Part shown: positions 60,559 through 64,000 of the stretch, one piece after another | How the letters are laid out: the number at the start of each line of letters is the position of its first letter | Numbering within the stretch: the first letter of the stretch is position 1 | NCBI RefSeq assembly: GCF_001431705.1 | Contig: NZ_LJWX01000002.1 | Coordinates: 186,001-250,000, forward strand | Length of the DNA: 64,000 nucleotides | Source of the DNA: Ferrovum sp. JA12 | Lineage (GTDB): Bacteria; Pseudomonadota; Gammaproteobacteria; Burkholderiales; Ferrovaceae | Reading direction: 5' to 3' | Notes under the pieces: model-generated | Databases searched by the model: none | Told to the model about the DNA's origin: nothing | What the model saw: only the letters and a program-made list of their open reading frames with translations | Position numbers and translations under genes: made by a program

Positions 60559-61482
60559 ATGACAATCCCCTTGGAATTATTTCCCGGCTTTACCGAACAT
60601 ACTTTTTCCTATGACTCGACGAGTGGTCCAGTTAATATTGCTTATTTGATGGGTGGAGAAGGACCTCCTTTGCTTCTTTTGCATGGTTTTCCGCAAAGCA
60701 GAGTGATTTGGCATCAGATTGCCCCCCACTTATTAGCTCATTTTAAAGTTATCATTCCAGACCTGAGAGGGTACGGTGACTCATCCCCTGTGATCAGTGA
60801 TGACACTCATTTTGCTTATTCCAAGAGGGCCATGGCGCAAGACCAAGTGGCTCTGATGCAATTCTTGGGGTATTCCTCTTTTGCGGTATGTGGACATGAT
60901 CGCGGTGGCCGGGTAGCCCATCGATTAGCCCTTGATCACCCAACATTAGTTGAGCGTTTTATGGTGCTCGATATTTCCCCCACTTACACCATGTACCAAG
61001 AGACCAATCAACGTTTTGCAACGGGCTACTGGCACTGGTTTTTTTTAATCCAACCCTTTCCTGTACCAGAGAGGCTAATTGGAGCGGACCCTGAGTTTTG
61101 GTTACATCAGCATATGGATCGTGCCGGGGGAATGAAGATATTTGACCCGCGTTGTTGGCAAGAGTATGTCAATGCCATACAGCAACCAGCAATAGTTCAT
61201 GCCATGTGCGAGGATTATCGTGCTGCCGCAACCATTGATCTTGAGCATGATCAAGCGGATATAGATCGGTATAATAAGACAATTCAACCCCTGCGTGTGT
61301 TATGGGGGAGTCGCGGAATTATTGCCACCTGTTTTAATCCTATAGAGGATTGGCAAGCTTTTTCTGAGGCGAAGGTGAGTGGTAGAGCGCTGGATTGCGG
61401 TCACTATATCCCTGAGGAGAAACCCACTGAAATGATTGAAGAAATCATGGCTTTTTTTAAAAATGATAGTATTTTGAGCTAA
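60559..61482 (+). CDS. Alpha/beta hydrolase, fluoroacetate dehalogenase-like
   Basis: A 307-residue alpha/beta hydrolase. LLLLHGFPQSRVIWHQI and PDLRGYGDSSP give the oxyanion region. The nucleophile is Asp114 (CGHDRGGRVAHRLALDHP). Arg115 and Arg118, Asp139 (LDISPTYTMY), His159-Trp160 (GYWHWFF), Tyr220 (CEDYRAAATIDLEHD) and His282 (CGHYIPEE) occupy the positions I recall for the carboxylate and halide pockets of fluoroacetate dehalogenase. An epoxide hydrolase is the main alternative, but the DYRAAATID and YWHW pieces favour haloacetate. It stands alone. Confidence 0.75.
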   Translation: MTIPLELFPGFTEHTFSYDSTSGPVNIAYLMGGEGPPLLLLHGFPQSRVIWHQIAPHLLAHFKVIIPDLRGYGDSSPVISDDTHFAYSKRAMAQDQVALMQFLGYSSFAVCGHDRGGRVAHRLALDHPTLVERFMVLDISPTYTMYQETNQRFATGYWHWFFLIQPFPVPERLIGADPEFWLHQHMDRAGGMKIFDPRCWQEYVNAIQQPAIVHAMCEDYRAAATIDLEHDQADIDRYNKTIQPLRVLWGSRGIIATCFNPIEDWQAFSEAKVSGRALDCGHYIPEEKPTEMIEEIMAFFKNDSILS

Positions 61483-61514
61483 ATTAACGAATCAATCATT
61501 TTTTTAAATGTGTC

Positions 61515-61634
61515 ATGATGACGATGGATACTTCTATTTTATTTTTCGCCGGTGGCGTTCTATTGGGTCTTGTGTTGTTTTTTGTATTAGTGGCCCTTGG
61601 CGTGATTGATCGCTGGTTAAAGTTAAAGCGGTAA
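61515..61634 (+). CDS. 39-residue single-span membrane protein
   Basis: A short frame MMTMDTSILFFAGGVLLGLV and on to LFFVLVALGVIDRWLKLKR. It has one strong membrane span and a basic C-terminal end, the usual layout of tiny inner-membrane proteins with a cytoplasmic tail. No good ribosome site is seen. The next small gene starts 17 bp later with an excellent one, which supports the pair as genuine. Function unknown. Confidence 0.45.
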   Translation: MMTMDTSILFFAGGVLLGLVLFFVLVALGVIDRWLKLKR

Positions 61635-61651
61635 TTGAGAGGAGATGGAAC

Positions 61652-61810
61652 GTGAAAGAGTGGGCCATGTATATTGGTTTTTTTATTTTAGCCTTGAATC
61701 TTGCCATGTTGGCAATATTCATGTCGCCAGAGTCATGGGTATTAAGAACGATTGTGGGCGGGCTCTCTGCTGCCTGCTGGTTTTTGGTGTTTAAATTTAA
61801 ACCTCGTTAA
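61652..61810 (+). CDS. 52-residue two-span membrane protein
   Basis: It starts at GTG, 8 nt after AGGAG, the best ribosome site in the neighbourhood. The product (KEWAMYIGFFILALNLAMLA, IFMSPESWVLRTIVGGLSAA, CWFLVFKFKPR) has two hydrophobic spans joined by a short loop. No family is recognised. It may be co-expressed with the 39-residue frame just upstream. Confidence 0.6.
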   Translation: MKEWAMYIGFFILALNLAMLAIFMSPESWVLRTIVGGLSAACWFLVFKFKPR

Positions 61811-61898
61811 GGTTAACCATTAACTCTACTCGAAGATAAAATAGCAGGTTTTGTGAGATAATAAGGTTTCTAATTATTTATTTTAGTTGAGTCGTAAC

Positions 61899-63245
61899 AT
61901 GAATTTGTTAACCAACAATATGAAAAACCCGCTATCGTTGTTTTTGATTATGTTTTCCTTTGGCGCCGTTAACGCTGATGCAGAAAATCTAATTGATGCT
62001 TACCAAGCAGCCGTAAACTCAAATCCTCAGCTCTCTTTAGCTAAACATCAATTAGAAGCCAATCAAGAATTAAAGCCCTTGACCCAATCAGCTTATCTTC
62101 CTCATGTTAATGCAGGAGCCGACGCAGGACGTAACCGTTCCTATATCAGTCCTTTAATTCCAGGATCTCTTCCTACACAGGGAGTCTTTCCTACGGACGC
62201 CTACAGTGTGACGTTAACGCAAGCGATTTTTAATGGACAAGCGCTAGCTGCCATGGAACAGGCTGATAATATTATTAAGGCCAGTGAACAAAATTATTTA
62301 AGTGCTCAGCAAGTATTGGTGCGTCAAATTACCCGTGCCTATTTTGCTATCCTGCAAGCCCAGTCACAAGTGTTAGTGGCCAATGAAGGTGAGCTGTTAT
62401 TGCGTAATATTAAAGAACAAGCAGAAGAGAATTTACGCGTAGGGACTGGTGATATTATCTCTGTCAATGAAGCAAAAGCACGTTGGCAAAGCGCTATATC
62501 AGATCAAATTAATGCCCGTAATGCGTTGTCTATTGCGTACAGTCAATTACAAAAATTAACCCATCAGGATAACATTCAGGAAGTCTCTGATTTAAATCAT
62601 TTTACGGCCTTAGATCCTAGTCCTGATGATATGCAGGCATGGGTAAACCAAGCCCTAACCAATCAACCTCTCATTCACCAAGCTGAGCAGCAGGTCAAGG
62701 TGGCGCAAGCGCAGGTAGAAATTAACCGCCGTGCACGTTGGCCGGTAGTGAGTTTAAATGGTATTGGAACGCACATACGTGGTCAGACCTTTCCTGAATT
62801 AACCACCAACCAAGCCAGTGCAATTCTGACATTGACGATTCCCCTCATCGATGGCGGACAAATATCAGCTCAGGTGGGACAGGCCCATAGCTTAGAGCGA
62901 GTACAGCAAGATCAACTGAATGATGTGAAAGATCAAGTAATATTCAATACCCGTCAGGCGTTTCTAGATTTAAAAAATAGTGTGGCCAGTTATGAGGCGG
63001 CCAAAGCCACTTTAACTTCAGCCAAACTCTCCTTAGAGGGAACCCGGGCGGGTTTTGGAATAGGAACACGTTCCATGATTGATTTGCTGACCACGGCCAC
63101 CGACTATATTCAAGCTGAGAGTCATTATTATGATACTCGTTATCAGCATATAATCTCTCGAGTTGAACTTAAGTTTGCGGTAGGTATTCTAAACGAGCAG
63201 GATATCAATGCAATTAATCAGTTACTTACTGACAAACATTCATAA
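61899..63245 (+). CDS. TolC-family outer-membrane efflux protein
   Basis: A 448-residue protein from the ATG at 61899; a TTG at 61887 and an ATG at 61920 are also in frame, the last giving the most compact signal peptide (MKNPLSLFLIMFSFGAVNA). Two repeated halves follow: NLIDAYQAAVNSNPQLSLAK with VTLTQAIFNGQ, and WVNQALTNQPLIHQAEQQVK with LTLTIPLIDGGQISAQVGQA. EENLRVGTGDIISVNEAKAR and GTRAGFGIGTRSMIDLLTTA are the paired TolC signature segments. It is the outer-membrane duct for type I export or efflux. It could serve the YbhGFSR-like pump, but there is no direct evidence. Confidence 0.92.
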   Translation: MNLLTNNMKNPLSLFLIMFSFGAVNADAENLIDAYQAAVNSNPQLSLAKHQLEANQELKPLTQSAYLPHVNAGADAGRNRSYISPLIPGSLPTQGVFPTDAYSVTLTQAIFNGQALAAMEQADNIIKASEQNYLSAQQVLVRQITRAYFAILQAQSQVLVANEGELLLRNIKEQAEENLRVGTGDIISVNEAKARWQSAISDQINARNALSIAYSQLQKLTHQDNIQEVSDLNHFTALDPSPDDMQAWVNQALTNQPLIHQAEQQVKVAQAQVEINRRARWPVVSLNGIGTHIRGQTFPELTTNQASAILTLTIPLIDGGQISAQVGQAHSLERVQQDQLNDVKDQVIFNTRQAFLDLKNSVASYEAAKATLTSAKLSLEGTRAGFGIGTRSMIDLLTTATDYIQAESHYYDTRYQHIISRVELKFAVGILNEQDINAINQLLTDKHS

Positions 63246-63287
63246 ATCACTATATCCTATATTGAATATTTCATGAGGAGAACAATA

Positions 63288-63710
63288 ATGAAACGATTAT
63301 TTAGTCAGGGACTGTTCGCCGCATTAGCCCTTTGCGCATTTTCTACATCCTACGCGGCTTCGTCCCCTGAAGTGGAAGCCTTGGTTAAGGAAGGCCATCG
63401 ATTATTTACTACAGAAAAGTTTAATGGCAATGGACGGGTATGTGAAACCTGTCACGTAGCTGGAGGAAAAACCGCAGGGCATTTACCCAACGGTAAACCA
63501 ATGCCAAGCTTGATGAATGCTGCGGCAGTGTTTCCTCGCGTCAGACACGGGCAAGTCACCAGTCTTGAGGATCAAGTTCGTAAATGTGTGGGAGGCGCCA
63601 TTGAGGGAACCCCTCCTGAATACGGCAGTAAAGAGTTGGGTGCACTCAGTGTGTATATTACCTCTTTGTCAGAGGGTAAAGCCATTGAGTTGGGCGGTAC
63701 CCCTCAGTGA
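63288..63710 (+). CDS. Monohaem c-type cytochrome
   Basis: A 140-residue protein from the ATG at 63288, with GAGGAG at a good distance; an ATG at 63273 overlaps that site. The signal peptide is MKRLFSQGLFAALALCAFST then SYA. One haem-binding motif, CETCH, lies in NGRVCETCHVAGGKTAGHLP. A methionine in KPMPSLMNAAAVFP is a likely sixth ligand. The late VRKCVGGAIEGTPP resembles DHC-like and other small periplasmic cytochromes. It is a periplasmic electron carrier; its partners are not in the window. Confidence 0.85.
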   Translation: MKRLFSQGLFAALALCAFSTSYAASSPEVEALVKEGHRLFTTEKFNGNGRVCETCHVAGGKTAGHLPNGKPMPSLMNAAAVFPRVRHGQVTSLEDQVRKCVGGAIEGTPPEYGSKELGALSVYITSLSEGKAIELGGTPQ

Positions 63711-64000
63711 TTTTGAAGTGGGGCCTTGTGTAGTCGTGTAATGGGTCCCGCCTTGAGCAATTGACTGGGCAGCGTTCTGCCCATCAATTGACTCAAATGC
63801 TGAGCGCTATTCAGTAACATGTTTAAATTCATTCCCGTATCAAAGCCCATTAAATCTAACATATGAACTAACTCTTCGGTGGTGATATTGCCGGTAGCCC
63901 CTGGTGCATAGGGACAGCCTCCGAGGCCTCCTAGGGAGGCGTCAAAGGAGCGAACTCCTGCTTGAATGCCTGAGAGCACATTGGCGAGCCCCATGCCTCG
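63704..64000 (-). CDS. mvaB: Hydroxymethylglutaryl-CoA lyase, C-terminal part
   Basis: The frame is open to the right edge, so the N-terminal two thirds lie outside. The visible end reads RGMGLANVLSGIQAGVRSFD, then ASLGGLGGCPYAPGATGNIT and TEELVHMLDLMGFDTG. GGLGGCPYAPGATGN is the diagnostic HMG-CoA lyase cysteine loop. The enzyme cleaves HMG-CoA to acetyl-CoA and acetoacetate in leucine breakdown. Its end overlaps the cytochrome gene by 7 nt, convergent. Confidence 0.92.
   Translation of the reverse strand, partial: RGMGLANVLSGIQAGVRSFDASLGGLGGCPYAPGATGNITTEELVHMLDLMGFDTGMNLNMLLNSAQHLSQLMGRTLPSQLLKAGPITRLHKAPLQNH

Noticed and set aside
1..64000. CRISPR array
   Set aside because: No regularly spaced repeat-spacer pattern was seen; the only tandem repeat is the coding 21-bp array in rhlE.

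Overview
The window is a bacterial chromosome segment with AT-leaning codon use. The general secretion (gsp) operon, the genes rmuC, rluE, serCAB and rhlE, the DUF6502/DUF5666 pair and an NAD-type isocitrate dehydrogenase together suggest a betaproteobacterium, possibly an acidophilic iron-oxidiser relative such as Ferrovum. That placement is inference: there is no rRNA in the window to confirm it.

Layout. 1-4218: small housekeeping or accessory genes (CHRD protein, DUF2805 protein, SDR, SOUL haem-binding protein, amidase). 4277-32910: a nearly complete P-type (IncP/Ti-like) type IV secretion gene set, all on the minus strand. In order of transcription it reads ardC-traG-traF-trbB-trbC-trbD-trbE-trbJ, then trbL, then trbF-trbG-trbI, three uncharacterised or ATPase genes, traB, parB and a sigma-factor-like regulator. 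This is the Ti-plasmid trb order, but it is cut in two places. A 7-kb block of chromosomal-type genes (two outer-membrane proteins, bicupin, rmuC, rluE, an Smr protein, a small secreted protein, SDR) lies between trbJ and trbL. A 5-kb ybhGFSR-like ABC efflux operon lies between trbL and trbF. No relaxase, trbK or trbH is visible. 33176-36260: the full serine pathway (serC-serA, and convergent serB).

36336-39510: a secreted protein gene, a DUF6502 regulator with paired palindromes in front of it, and a DUF5666 lipoprotein. 39507-50984: an acetyltransferase-like membrane protein and a complete type II secretion cluster, with gspC divergent from gspGHIJKLMNDEF. A beta-propeller lipoprotein follows and could be a substrate. 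52660-59512: two GT-C glycosyltransferases, a PAP2 phosphatase, isocitrate dehydrogenase, and an rhlE-type helicase with a structured leader. 59868-64000: tRNA-Glu(UUC), a decayed TnpB relic, a fluoroacetate-dehalogenase-like hydrolase, two very small membrane proteins, a TolC family protein, a cytochrome c and the 3' part of an HMG-CoA lyase gene.

The points most worth a second look are the split, relaxase-less T4SS; a pseudoknotted, OMEGA/HEARO-like RNA candidate at about 20405-20605; the TnpB relic beside tRNA-Glu; the rhlE leader with two mutually exclusive hairpins; a hairpin abutting the serB start codon; and a strong terminator hairpin inside the start of a glycosyltransferase gene.
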